This document shows positions 1-8,603 of a stretch of 64,000 bases of DNA, in pieces. The stretch covers positions 1 to 64,000 of the forward strand of contig JAITLV010000298.1 of the NCBI GenBank assembly GCA_031277685.1, written 5' to 3'. The stretch is from Sphingobacterium sp. (GTDB lineage Bacteria; Bacteroidota; Bacteroidia; Sphingobacteriales; Sphingobacteriaceae). Both the position numbers and the translations under genes were made by a program. Under the pieces are notes generated by a model. That model was not told where the DNA came from. It ran no database searches and saw only the letters and a program-made list of their open reading frames with translations. Positions within the stretch are counted from its first letter, which is position 1. Each line of letters begins with the position of its first letter.

Positions 1-96
1 CGCCCGTAACAAAAATATATTTAGTCATAACAATTAAAGGATTTTCAATTTTATGTGGTCAAAATGACCAATAATAGTTGCTCTATGTACGGGATA

Positions 97-104
97 CAAA
101 GATA
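97..104 (-). promoter_or_regulatory. possible -7 box of a leftward gene outside the window
   Basis: Read on the minus strand this is TATCTTTG, a fit to the Bacteroidota -7 consensus TAnnTTTG. It would drive a gene lying left of position 1. No clear TTG lies 19-21 bases upstream, so confidence is low. Confidence 0.3.
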
Positions 105-151
105 GCAATTTTTATTCAATATTATAATTGAAGATCGACCGAATAAATAAA

Positions 152-1237
152 TTAAAAATAGATGTTGCCTTGATTATCTATAGTTGCCTTTAAACTGGGC
201 TGTGCTTTCGACTTAATCTCAATGCGGTAGAAGTTAGTAGCATTCGAAAAGACAAACTGGTAACGTTTACTTAGAGCAATGATTTCGGGATACAACTTGC
301 TCAATTCAGCAAGAGATGTCGCGTAACGTTTATGGGTGCTCCTATAAAGCTGTTGCAAGTAAAAAATATTCCATGCAGTTTTTTCAAGTACTAAAAAATG
401 GTCATCTAAGAATTGTTGGTCATCTTGATCTACAAATTTAATATGTCCCCATCGTTCGGGATAATGCATGTTAATTAAGCCAATAGGCGACCATACCCAA
501 TTTTCTTCAGGGAGAACTTTGCCTGTATTATCTTTTCTTTTGATATAATTTTTTCCGTTGATATCGTAGTGCCATTGAACACGTGAAAAATTTATCTTCC
601 AGATTTCATTTGCTTTGATTTGATTTCCCTCACCGAAGTATTTTAGACTTCTGACAGGAATCTTCATTTCAACGGTCCAAAAATTATCTTTATCAGATGG
701 ATTATTGATTGTGCCCGCATGGTAGACTGCACTTTCGATATCTTTTGTATCCCAGTTTAAATTAGCTTTTCCACCAAACCGATAGGGCTTGGTCATCAGT
801 AGATCCATGATCGTGTTCAATGCATTGACCTCGATTTCAATATATTCTGGAGATTGCAGATTGGGTTTTAGAAAAACTTCAAAGTCATTGTCGTGATAGA
901 TGATTGTGTCTTTTTGTTTAAGATAGCCATTGATATGAGGCTCTTCCAATTTGGCAAAGAGATAAAGATTTTCGTTATCCCAGAGCATTTTAACACGGGT
1001 TTCGAGTGTTGGATTTGCTTTGCTCGCACCTTCAATATCTTTAAATGCATTTGTCCAGGGGGCTTTTGACCAGGAGACCTCATTATCTTTACCATCAATT
1101 TCGATTGGAGTTTGAGCTTTTTGAACATAATAAGTCTCCGGTTTAGACTGTAATTGGTGAAAATCACCTAGGTTTCGCTGTGCAAAGCTGGTGATTGTCT
1201 GTAAAGTAAGAGCAAGTATAAAAAAAATAGTTTTCAT
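152..1237 (-). CDS. secreted carbohydrate-binding family 9-like protein
   Basis: Secreted protein of about 361 residues. A hydrophobic signal peptide (ending near SFA-Q, residue 20) is followed by a domain that reads like the CBM9-like (DOMON-related) fold found in Bacteroidota: 'IEIDGKDNEVSWSKAPWT' near residue 46, 'LWDNENLYLFAKLEEP' near 86, 'YHDNDFEVFLKP' near 115 and 'WTVEMKIPVRSL' near 188. Family members usually bind sugars, often beside glycoside hydrolases, but no hydrolase is next to this one. I prefer the ATG at 1237; an in-frame TTG at 1240 is also possible. It is transcribed away from the rplS terminator and appears monocistronic. The exact ligand cannot be read from the sequence. 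Confidence 0.8.
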   Translation of the reverse strand: MKTIFFILALTLQTITSFAQRNLGDFHQLQSKPETYYVQKAQTPIEIDGKDNEVSWSKAPWTNAFKDIEGASKANPTLETRVKMLWDNENLYLFAKLEEPHINGYLKQKDTIIYHDNDFEVFLKPNLQSPEYIEIEVNALNTIMDLLMTKPYRFGGKANLNWDTKDIESAVYHAGTINNPSDKDNFWTVEMKIPVRSLKYFGEGNQIKANEIWKINFSRVQWHYDINGKNYIKRKDNTGKVLPEENWVWSPIGLINMHYPERWGHIKFVDQDDQQFLDDHFLVLEKTAWNIFYLQQLYRSTHKRYATSLAELSKLYPEIIALSKRYQFVFSNATNFYRIEIKSKAQPSLKATIDNQGNIYF

Positions 1238-1470
1238 CAACGTATTGTATGTCTATTAACCGCCAAGGAGTTTTTGCGAACACATTCCTCATGGAGTCTA
1301 TAAAGTTCTTACTTTATACATGGAATATTGGCAGCGCTAAAAGTAAGTAAAATGTTTTAGCTAGACAAAAGACCAAGATTGTTTTTAAGAATTGCGTTCA
1401 ATTGTCTTAATTTTATTACACGGGGCGCATTTTGTGGAGCTGGGAGGTGATACAGGGGGAAGAAAAATAA

Positions 1471-1502
1471 AAAAAGGCTTTGAGTTTCATCAAAGCCTTT
1501 TT
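1471..1502 (-). terminator. rho-independent terminator after rplS
   Basis: AGGCTTTG (1475-1482) pairs with CAAAGCCT (1491-1498) around an 8-base loop. On the minus strand it is followed by a T-rich run (complement of 1461-1474). It lies 20 bases after the rplS stop. A shorter T run also follows on the plus strand, so it may work both ways. The rest of 1238-1522 holds no gene that I can see. Confidence 0.85.
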
Positions 1503-1522
1503 TTATGCCGTGGTAGTCGTAA

Positions 1523-1870
1523 TTAGATTCTTTTTGATTTAATACGAGCAGCTTTACCAGTAAGGCCACGTAAATAGAATAATTTAGCGCGACGAACTTT
1601 ACCGTAGCTGTTTACTACAATTTTGTCAATGTTTGGTGAGTTTACAGGGAAAATACGTTCAACACCTACACCGTTAGAGATTTTACGAACGGTAAAAGTA
1701 GCATTAGCACCTTCGCTGTTTAATTGGATTACTACACCTTGGTACACCTGCACACGCTCTTTATTTCCTTCGCGAATTTTATAATGAACGCTGATGGTAT
1801 CTCCGGCTTTGAAAGCGGGAATTTCATTTCTTACTACCGCTTGTTCTTCTACAAATTTTACTAAATCCAT
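1523..1870 (-). CDS. rplS: 50S ribosomal protein L19
   Basis: Protein of 115 residues, the usual length for L19, which sits at the 30S-50S interface (bridge B8 region) of the large subunit. Recognisable family segments are 'FKAGDTISVHYKIREGNKER' near residue 20, 'QVYQGVVIQ' near 41, 'TFTVRKISNGVGVERIFP' near 57 and the basic C-terminus 'VRRAKLFYLRGLTGKAARI' near 92. In many bacteria rplS is joined to trmD and rimM; here it stands alone, with its own promoter-like box at 1991-1998 and a terminator directly after it. This is core chromosome and anchors the left edge of the tRNA-Pro hot spot. Confidence 0.98.
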   Translation of the reverse strand: MDLVKFVEEQAVVRNEIPAFKAGDTISVHYKIREGNKERVQVYQGVVIQLNSEGANATFTVRKISNGVGVERIFPVNSPNIDKIVVNSYGKVRRAKLFYLRGLTGKAARIKSKRI

Positions 1871-1990
1871 GATTTCGAGTAATTATTAACGATTTATATC
1901 CTGTAAAAATCGGAATGCAATATTACGACTTATTTTTTGAATATTAAAATACTTTTTGAAAAAACTATTGACTGTTATTCAAATCGGATG

Positions 1991-1998
1991 CAAAGATA
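1991..1998 (-). promoter_or_regulatory. probable rplS promoter -7 box
   Basis: On the minus strand the bases read TATCTTTG, matching the Bacteroidota -7 element TAnnTTTG. Transcription would start about 1984, giving an rplS leader of roughly 110 bases. No perfect -33 TTG is seen at the expected spacing. Confidence 0.45.
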
Positions 1999-2212
1999 TG
2001 AAAATGAAATGGATAATCTAAAGTTATTTTGAATATTCCTGTATTATACCTTTTGAGTGCCCTTTTGAGCCTGATAATACAGTTTTAAAACCGATTTGAT
2101 AAAAATATTGTGCAACTAATCAGTGATTTAGTGTGAAAATTATATTTAGGTCTTGACAAATTGAAAAAATGATTCGATATTTGTGCCACACAAAACAAAG
2201 GTGATACCTTTT

Positions 2213-2286
2213 CGGGGTGTAGCGTAGCCCGGTATCGCGCCACATTTGGGATGTGGAGGTCGTAGGTTCGAATCCTGCCACCCCGA
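2213..2286 (+). tRNA. tRNA-Pro (anticodon UGG), copy 1
   Basis: The 74-base cloverleaf can be traced by hand. The acceptor stem is CGGGGTG (2213-2219) with CACCCCG (2279-2285) and discriminator A2286. The anticodon stem is CCACA/TGTGG (2240-2244/2252-2256) with loop TTTGGGA, giving anticodon TGG. The T stem is GTAGG/CCTGC around TTCGAAT. CCA is not encoded. A promoter can be placed upstream: TTG at about 2153-2155, about 20 bases, then GATATTTG ending near 2183. The gene and about 32 bases of its leader recur almost unchanged at 23,883. Confidence 0.96.
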
Positions 2287-2290
2287 CTGA

Positions 2291-2321
2291 AAAGCTCTAA
2301 CGAAAGTTAGGGCTTTTTTTT
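2291..2321 (+). terminator. terminator of tRNA-Pro copy 1
   Basis: AAAGCTCTAAC (2291-2301), a GAAA tetraloop, and GTTAGGGCTTT (2306-2316) form a stem (one T-G pair) followed by a run of T. The same terminator, with loop GATA, lies at 62,355 beyond the inserted element. Confidence 0.9.
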
Positions 2322-2413
2322 TTGGCAAGTTGAGAACCTACAATCTCTTGAAGGGCTGTAAGTTCAATCCGGAGAAGGCTCAGGGGTATGCTTGGGTACT
2401 GTGTGGCTGAGGC

Positions 2414-2462
2414 AATCCTGCCCCCCAGACTGAAAAGTGCTAACAAAAGTTGGGGCTTTTTT
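2414..2462 (+). repeat. diverged copy of the tRNA-Pro 3' end plus terminator module
   Basis: The string AATCCTGCCCCCCAGAC (2414-2430) resembles the last 17 bases of tRNA-Pro. It is followed by TGAAAAG, a stem (2433-2443/2449-2459) and a T run, just as after the intact tRNA. Bases 2323-2413, between this and the true terminator, match 62,385-62,481 closely (for example GGCAAGTTGAGAACCT), so the whole stretch 2,286-2,462 is repeated at 62,350-62,527. No gene is visible in 2463-2760. Confidence 0.7.
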
Positions 2463-2760
2463 TGTTCCTAAATGGGGCAAGAGCCGTTCCTTTATAGAGA
2501 GGAGTGACTCTTGTCTGCTAATTATCTTCTTGGCTCCATTATTGTATCAATTTAGTTGCCAGTAGGAAGCGAAAGAATAGGGGGCGCAGAAACAAGGCGG
2601 ATATGGGGTACATATTCTCTTCTAGCATCCAACTTTTTCCTGGCGATTTACCTAATGTGGATGGAATTCTTTAGTTTTGGCTATACCAGTTAGGTAAAGA
2701 TTATACAATTGCCTCCTCGGCAAAGGAACGTTTGGGAAAATTAAGAAATACGGACGAACA

Positions 2761-5325
2761 ATGATATTGAAAGAAAGAATCGGCTACAACTACCTGAAAT
2801 ACCTGCTTAGCGGGGTGCTTTCGACGATGCTGATCACAGGCTATGCACAGGAGCTGAATAAACAGCAAAAAGAAAAGCAACAGCCACAGCAGAAAGAAAA
2901 GGAGCAGCAGCCTGTGCAACGGAATGAAGGACAGGTCCAAACAATGGATTCCATCGATGTTGTACGTGACTACCGGCCCATGCTCGCCGATGCCGTCAAG
3001 GTACGCCGGAGCCCAAATATGAAGCTGATCAACCGCGACGCGATCGAAACAGAACTACGCCAGATCGCTACCAGTACCTATTTGGCTCAACAAAAATATA
3101 AACAGGCATATTACCATGAGTTGATGAAACGTCATCCGGACGCTTCGCAAAGCAATATTGATAATTACCGTATCGGCTATCTGGCCTATGGAGCTGGCGA
3201 ATACAAAAGAGCGAGCGGTATGATGGAATCGATGAAACCTTCGGACGCTTTTTATCAGGGGGCGGTCATGACCTTGGGCCATATTGCCTTGGAAACCGGC
3301 GACAAACAAGCGGCACGAAATGCCTTTGTCAAAGCGATGAAACTGGACCTCGACCGGCAAGTGAAAGCGGATGCACTATTTAACTACGCCAAAGTCCTGT
3401 TGGCCATGGATTCCACCCAAGCCGCACAAAAAGTCCTCGAAAAATATATCGCGCAGGAAGAGAAACCTGTTGATCCGGGAGCAAAGAGACAGGAAAGTCC
3501 AGAATCACTATCGGCTGAAATCCTGCGAGGGACGACCAACTTCCATGCTGGGGTAAGCATGTTGGAATCGCTAAAGGAGCGCGGCCGGGAGGTCAATGCG
3601 ATCTATCAAAAGGTAACCTACTACCGCGGACTGGAGTTTTATAATGAACGTGCTTTCGAAAATAGTATATCCATGTTTATGCGTTCGGAAAAATTTCCGA
3701 TCAATGCAGAAATGGCGGCCTTGGCTACCTATTGGAAAGCGGAGGCAATGTATGAAGTGCGCAAATTTGGGGAGGCCGTGGAAAATTTCTCCCGGTTTCT
3801 GAGCTTGCCTGCAGCACAAAACAACGAGGTCTATAATTATGCAAATTATGGACTGGCCTATGCGGCCTACCGAAATAATCGTTTTGCGTTGGCAGCCGAT
3901 TATTTTGAGCGCTTTCTGAAGGCCGGGGGGAATTCTGTGGATGAAAATATACGGTATGATGTCATCGCGCGTCTAGGTGATTCTTATTTGTGCCTGCGCG
4001 ATTACGGCCGGGCCAACAGCTACTATGATAGGCTGATTAACGGCAAAGCCCCCAATCAGGACTATGCCTACTTCCAGCGGGGTGTTATCTTTGGCCTACA
4101 GGGCAACAATGAGACAAAACTCAGTACCCTGCGGTCTGTCCTGAAACAATTTCCATCTTCGAACTATGCCGATGACGCAGCCTTTGAGATACCCTACACC
4201 TATTTCACGATGGGCGATTATGAGAACGCACTCAATGGGCTGCAAGGGATGATCGAAAAGTACCCACGGAGCAGCTATGTTCCGCGAGCGTTGATGACCA
4301 TCGGACTCGTGCAGTACAATAATGATGAACCCGAAGCAGCGAAAGCCACCTTCCAACAGGTGGTGGAGAAATATGCCCGAACTGCTGAGGCCGAACAAGC
4401 GATGCGTTTTATTGAAAACATCTACCTCGACCAGGGGGATGCCACAAGCTATATCCGTTATGCGATCGGCAGCAATGTTGGTAATTTGAGCCCTGCGGAG
4501 CAGGATGACCAGGCTTTTCAGGCAGCGTATTCCCTCTTTGCTAGAGGAGAGTACGGCGCAGCGGTGGAAGCAGTTAATGCTTATTTTGATAAATTCCCGA
4601 AACCCAAACAGGAGAAATTCGCCCGTTACATCCGTGGGGTGAGTTCGTACAAGACCGGACACCCGCAGGAAGCTCTACACGATTTGAATATCATCCTGAA
4701 CGACTGGACAAGCAAATATACGGAGAATACCTTGCTGACGGTGGCTGCGCTATATCTGGACTTAAAGGAATACAATGAGGCCATTGTGCACCTCAAAAAA
4801 TTGGAGCTAAATTCAGAATACAAAAAGAACTATGGTTATGCGATAACTAACCTGATGATCTGTTATTTTGAACTTGGCGATATGGAGCAGATGGCCAAAT
4901 ATGTGCAGTTTATAAAGAATTACGATGGTGCAACAGAGGAGGAAATGGCCAAGGCACACTTGTACAGTGGAAGGGCTCTACTACAGAACAAGAACTCGAG
5001 TGCTGGCTTAAAGGAACTCAATCTGGCCGCGCTGAAGAGCCAATCGGCGATTGGTGCAGAAGCACGGTACCGTGTAGCACAACTGCAGTATGACAGTAAG
5101 GAATACGACAAAGCGCAGGAAACAGCCTTTGATGTGATCAACACTAGAGCTGCACATACCTATTGGGTGGCCAGGAGTTTCTTATTGCTTGCAGATAACT
5201 ATGCGCGCAAAGGCGATGCTTTCCAGGCGAAGAGTACCCTGAAAAGTTTGATTGACAATTATGAAGGAGATGATGATATCGTGCCCTCAGCAAAAGAGCG
5301 TTTGCAGAAAGTGAGCAAAAAATAA
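2761..5325 (+). CDS. secreted tetratricopeptide-repeat protein
   Basis: Protein of 854 residues. An N-terminal signal sequence (hydrophobic near residues 13-28, ending GYA-Q) leads into a Gln/Lys/Glu-rich linker (about 30-60) and then TPR-type helical repeats over most of the length, for example 'YRIGYLAYGAGEYKRASGMM', 'YGLAYAAYRNNRFALAADYF' and 'IPYTYFTMGDYENALNGLQG'. The segment DSIDVVRDYRPMLADAVKVR (about 63-82) occurs before the repeats. TPR proteins of this size in Bacteroidota are usually periplasmic or outer-membrane-associated scaffolds; no enzyme domain is visible. Its GC content and codon choice look higher than in the conjugative element. It stands alone between two copies of the tRNA-end/terminator module. 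A role in envelope assembly is inference. Confidence 0.8.
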   Translation: MILKERIGYNYLKYLLSGVLSTMLITGYAQELNKQQKEKQQPQQKEKEQQPVQRNEGQVQTMDSIDVVRDYRPMLADAVKVRRSPNMKLINRDAIETELRQIATSTYLAQQKYKQAYYHELMKRHPDASQSNIDNYRIGYLAYGAGEYKRASGMMESMKPSDAFYQGAVMTLGHIALETGDKQAARNAFVKAMKLDLDRQVKADALFNYAKVLLAMDSTQAAQKVLEKYIAQEEKPVDPGAKRQESPESLSAEILRGTTNFHAGVSMLESLKERGREVNAIYQKVTYYRGLEFYNERAFENSISMFMRSEKFPINAEMAALATYWKAEAMYEVRKFGEAVENFSRFLSLPAAQNNEVYNYANYGLAYAAYRNNRFALAADYFERFLKAGGNSVDENIRYDVIARLGDSYLCLRDYGRANSYYDRLINGKAPNQDYAYFQRGVIFGLQGNNETKLSTLRSVLKQFPSSNYADDAAFEIPYTYFTMGDYENALNGLQGMIEKYPRSSYVPRALMTIGLVQYNNDEPEAAKATFQQVVEKYARTAEAEQAMRFIENIYLDQGDATSYIRYAIGSNVGNLSPAEQDDQAFQAAYSLFARGEYGAAVEAVNAYFDKFPKPKQEKFARYIRGVSSYKTGHPQEALHDLNIILNDWTSKYTENTLLTVAALYLDLKEYNEAIVHLKKLELNSEYKKNYGYAITNLMICYFELGDMEQMAKYVQFIKNYDGATEEEMAKAHLYSGRALLQNKNSSAGLKELNLAALKSQSAIGAEARYRVAQLQYDSKEYDKAQETAFDVINTRAAHTYWVARSFLLLADNYARKGDAFQAKSTLKSLIDNYEGDDDIVPSAKERLQKVSKK

Positions 5326-5345
5326 TAGGTGTTTTTAGGATGCCA

Positions 5346-5395
5346 ATCCTGTCACCCTAACTGAAAAGCCCAAACTTTCGTTTGGGCTTTTTTTG
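5346..5395 (+). terminator. terminator of the TPR gene, third copy of the tRNA-end/terminator module
   Basis: AAAAGCCCAAA (5364-5374) pairs with TTTGGGCTTTT (5381-5391) and a T run follows, 20 bases after the stop. The 18 bases before it (ATCCTGTCACCCTAAC plus TG) are a decayed version of the tRNA-Pro 3' end, so the terminator belongs to the same repeat family as 2,286, 2,414, 62,337 and 62,482. Bases 5396-5543 hold no gene. Confidence 0.85.
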
Positions 5396-5543
5396 TCTAT
5401 TTTTACTCCTCGAAAAAAAACAAAAGTGAATCAACTACTTCGATAAACTCTTTGGCAGAATGAAGTAGGCCATTTAAAGAAGGGTGCCATTACTTTATGT
5501 ATATTTAGTGTGCAAAAACATTCTGTAAATCTACCCACCCATT

Positions 5544-6071
5544 CTATTCTATTTCCCGTACTGTCAACGACGGTTCAGACAAATACTTTTTTAGCTTCCT
5601 GATTGGCAGGTACGTAAATAAAATAGATAGTACACCCGCGAGAAAGGCATCTAAAATTGCCATCGCAGTAGCATTTAATTTGTAGTGCGTAGACAGATTA
5701 TACTGAGCCAATAGGAGACATGTCAGCACAAACATACCCGTTACGAAGCCATGGATCAGACACAGCTTCGTGATAAATCTATTCTTGTTCAGTTCGCTGT
5801 CTACTGTTAATGCGATCGACTCCTGTTCTATGGCTGCGATCACCCGTTTGATAATATCCATTGTTAATACAACGGGTAAAAATATTGCCATGGGAAGTGT
5901 CAAACGGGCCAGACTTTGTGGTCCCGCAAAAAAATAGGTATATCCAATTTCCTGAAAGCTGGCATAAGCCACCAGGAAATTGAAACACACATTAGGGAGT
6001 ATGTAATAAATTGCACGCTTTCTTAAAAAGCGCTTGAGTGTTGTTTTTTCTATTTTAACAAGTTTCGTCAT
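5544..6071 (-). CDS. small membrane protein at the end of the polyketide/glycolipid operon
   Basis: Protein of 175 residues that I do not recognise. Four hydrophobic segments can be seen: about 17-36 ('IYYILPNVCFNFLVAYASFQ'), 50-70 ('LARLTLPMAIFLPVVLTMDI'), 103-125 ('LIHGFVTGMFVLTCLLLAQY') and 136-154 ('AMAILDAFLAGVLSILFTYL'), with basic residues at both ends (TTLKRFLRKR; RKLKKYL). Its start overlaps the end of the acyltransferase gene upstream by 17 bases, so it is translated as part of the eight-gene operon. Its place beside acyl- and glycosyltransferases suggests it helps move or anchor the lipid product in the membrane, but that is inference from position only. Confidence 0.7.
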   Translation of the reverse strand: MTKLVKIEKTTLKRFLRKRAIYYILPNVCFNFLVAYASFQEIGYTYFFAGPQSLARLTLPMAIFLPVVLTMDIIKRVIAAIEQESIALTVDSELNKNRFITKLCLIHGFVTGMFVLTCLLLAQYNLSTHYKLNATAMAILDAFLAGVLSILFTYLPIRKLKKYLSEPSLTVREIE

Positions 6072-7332
6072 GTGTAATGCTATGGGATAAGGTCATGATC
6101 GCGATGGCCGTATCTTTTATGCTAATAGCTTCTTTTTTTGGTAAAAAATCTTCATTGGCCATAAATGTAAAATCCATTTGTTGATTAAACGTCGTTGCGA
6201 CCAAGGTATTTGAGTTCAACCAGGGAAAAGCTACTGTCGGACTATATAGGGTTTCGAGGGTGAAGTTTTTGTATTCATTTGAAATCGAGAGTCTGCCCAT
6301 GTTGGACAGCGTGATATCATGTCCGCCAGGACCTGATTTCAGTAGGGCAATCATGCGTTCTACCAGTGGATGCATCTGCTCGCCCATCCATAGGAGTTCA
6401 TGTGCCACCACTTTGTCTATTTTTTGTATGAGGGTTGTTTTGATATGTTTCGCTTTTGCCATGATATTGTCGCTGCCTTTCTTTAAAGAGAGTTCCACCG
6501 TCGGAGCAAAAGCAAACATATGGTCCTGTTTGATTTCGGGAATAAAGTGTCGGATATCGACTGGACTGATCACCTTATTTTTTGCTCTTTTCCCCTGTAC
6601 ATTCTGAAAAGCTTGCATAAACGCAGTACATAGGATCGCATGGACCGAAATACCCTGCTCTTTGCATATGCTGGTTATGGCTGCCGTTGTTTCCCTATCC
6701 AATTTCCAATGAATCGCATAGTTTTTCCCTGAATTTCTTTTTCTGCTCTTCCGTTGCAGGAAAAAGAAAAACCGGGCCAATAGTAAATAAAACTTGGCTT
6801 TACGCGACTTTTTCTGGATATCAAAGTCCTGCGGTAGAAAGTTATTGACTGATTCAAATAGCTGGTAGGGTACAAGTTCGGTGGCTGGGTTATCTAATAG
6901 CTCTAGTAGTTCACGCATTAAGGCGACAATACTTGTTCCATCACAGATGCAATGGGGTAATACCCAAAGTAGTTCTGAAATAGAACTTCCTCTGATCCAT
7001 ACCAATTGGGCGAGCGGCCTATTGGCTGTCGTAAATGGACGATACCATTCGCGTTCTGATTCGATTAGCCAGTCTGTATCTGTTTTCCGTTCAACTATTT
7101 GGAGTGGAATGGAGTCCATATCCTCCTTGACAATAAAATGGGGTCGCTGTGTATCCTTCATACAGATAACAGCCCGGAGCAGCGGATGTTTCCGCTGAAT
7201 TTTTGCCAGGGCATTCCGAAGATATTCTTCGGTAATGTCGCCATTGATCTTGGCTGCAAATACACAGTTTAAAGGCGTTTCGGGATCAACATACATGATC
7301 CGTTCCACCATCATTAGTTTTCTTTTGATCAT
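6055..7332 (-). CDS. condensation-superfamily (PapA/alcohol acyltransferase-like) acyltransferase 2
   Basis: Protein of 425 residues in the condensation-domain/CoA-dependent acyltransferase superfamily. The active-site motif HHxxxDG appears as PHCICDG (about 126-132): the second, catalytic His is kept, the first is replaced by Pro. The N-terminal pattern (ERIMYVDPETPLNCVF, then 'LRNALAKIQRKHPLLRAVI' near 38-56) is typical of PapA5-like and alcohol acetyltransferase-like enzymes, which transfer acyl groups from ACP or CoA to a hydroxyl. It is a paralogue of the next upstream gene, which it overlaps by 4 bases (ATGA). In this operon the likely task is esterifying a sugar or hydroxy-lipid made by the synthase. 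Donor and acceptor cannot be read from the sequence. Confidence 0.85.
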   Translation of the reverse strand: MIKRKLMMVERIMYVDPETPLNCVFAAKINGDITEEYLRNALAKIQRKHPLLRAVICMKDTQRPHFIVKEDMDSIPLQIVERKTDTDWLIESEREWYRPFTTANRPLAQLVWIRGSSISELLWVLPHCICDGTSIVALMRELLELLDNPATELVPYQLFESVNNFLPQDFDIQKKSRKAKFYLLLARFFFFLQRKSRKRNSGKNYAIHWKLDRETTAAITSICKEQGISVHAILCTAFMQAFQNVQGKRAKNKVISPVDIRHFIPEIKQDHMFAFAPTVELSLKKGSDNIMAKAKHIKTTLIQKIDKVVAHELLWMGEQMHPLVERMIALLKSGPGGHDITLSNMGRLSISNEYKNFTLETLYSPTVAFPWLNSNTLVATTFNQQMDFTFMANEDFLPKKEAISIKDTAIAIMTLSHSITHDETC

Positions 7333-8600
7333 GACGCCGCTTGGTAATCTAGTTGTTGCTTGATCCTTTCTATGATCTCATCACGGATTGCCAAAGCTTC
7401 TGTTTGTGGTAAATAGCCTTCACTTCCCATAAAGGAGAAATCCATTTGTCCCCGGAATGTAGAAGTGACCATTGTCGTCGTATTGCCTAAGGGCCCTATA
7501 ACTGATGGACTGAAGATTGTTTCTAAACGGAATGTTTGATATTGATCGGGTATCTGTATGCGCCCCAAATTAGAAAACATACAATCGTTGGATGATTTGC
7601 CTCGTTTTAAGAGTTTCGTGAAGTTCTTCAGTGCATCATGGGCGGACTCCATGACCATCATGGTCATATAAGGATTGAGTTTTGCTGTTTTCTGTTCCAC
7701 TTCTTTCTGCATCAAACGTAGATTATCCAAAAAGTCCAATTTTTGATTTGACGACATGACGATCATTAGTCCGAAAGCAAAAATATGATCATCTTTAATT
7801 TGTGGGGCAAAACGCCGAATGTCAACTGGACAGGAAACTTTATTGAATGCTGTTGAGCCTCGTACTTTTTTGAATGCCTCCAATACCGTTGCACCCAAAA
7901 ATGTGTTGACAGTAACATCCAATGATCTACAGTGGGAAATAAGTTGCTTACTGGTAGATTCGTCAAATTTCCAATGAATTAAATAATCCTTTTGTCGATC
8001 AATTGCTTTTTTGCCAACCGGAATACATTTAATGGCTAAAGCCGCTAGTCTGCCAATTGCTTTTGCTTTAAATCTTTTCTTGCCACTCTGTAATATATGC
8101 GGCGGTACGACATCTTGGATACCAAGAATAGGATTCTCCAGCCCGATTTCCGTAGCAGGATTGTCCAGTACCTTTAGAAATTCATATAAAAGCGCCATGG
8201 CAGAGCCGCCATCGCATAGACAATGATGAAACACAAAGAGCATATCAGATACTTCTTCACCTTTAATCCAGACAAATCGGATTAAAGGTTTGGTCGTGTA
8301 ATTAAAAGTTGTATGCCATTCCTGTTTGGATTCTTCTTGCCAGTGGTTTTCGCTTTCTCGGTGAACTAACCGTATCGGGATAGATACAGTTAGTTCCGGA
8401 ACTTGAAACCAAGGGGTATTTTTCTCGTCGTGTTGGATGAGCGCACGCAACCAGGGATGTTTTTCCTGAAGCCGGCTCAGCGCGTATCTGATTTCTTCTG
8501 CTGTGAAAACACCACGTAATCGAAAGGGAATGACGGCATTGAAGGGCTCAGTTCCATCACCCAACAGCATGCGCTCACCAAATAATAATTTTCTTTTCAT
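7329..8600 (-). CDS. condensation-superfamily (PapA/alcohol acyltransferase-like) acyltransferase 1
   Basis: Protein of 423 residues, paralogous to the following gene: both start with KRKL and then 'ER(I/M)M/ML' and share the same order of motifs. Here the motif is complete, HHCLCDG at about 125-131, so the catalytic His and the structural Asp are present. 'LSRLQEKHPWLRALI' near 41-55 matches the N-terminal helix of this family. Two consecutive acyltransferases suggest two ester positions, or two acyl donors, on the final product. The gene lies 3 bases after the glycosyltransferase gene and overlaps the next gene by 4, so expression is coupled. The family also includes non-ribosomal peptide condensation domains, but no adenylation or peptidyl-carrier domain is nearby. 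Confidence 0.87.
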   Translation of the reverse strand: MKRKLLFGERMLLGDGTEPFNAVIPFRLRGVFTAEEIRYALSRLQEKHPWLRALIQHDEKNTPWFQVPELTVSIPIRLVHRESENHWQEESKQEWHTTFNYTTKPLIRFVWIKGEEVSDMLFVFHHCLCDGGSAMALLYEFLKVLDNPATEIGLENPILGIQDVVPPHILQSGKKRFKAKAIGRLAALAIKCIPVGKKAIDRQKDYLIHWKFDESTSKQLISHCRSLDVTVNTFLGATVLEAFKKVRGSTAFNKVSCPVDIRRFAPQIKDDHIFAFGLMIVMSSNQKLDFLDNLRLMQKEVEQKTAKLNPYMTMMVMESAHDALKNFTKLLKRGKSSNDCMFSNLGRIQIPDQYQTFRLETIFSPSVIGPLGNTTTMVTSTFRGQMDFSFMGSEGYLPQTEALAIRDEIIERIKQQLDYQAAS

Positions 8601-8603
8601 CGT

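Noticed and set aside
1357..1569. 70-codon minus-strand frame overlapping rplS
   Set aside because: Covers the rplS terminator and the end of rplS; low-complexity product.
4096..4662. 188-codon frame antisense to the TPR gene
   Set aside because: It lies wholly inside a strongly supported gene and has unnatural composition (many His, Cys, Arg), as expected for a shadow frame.
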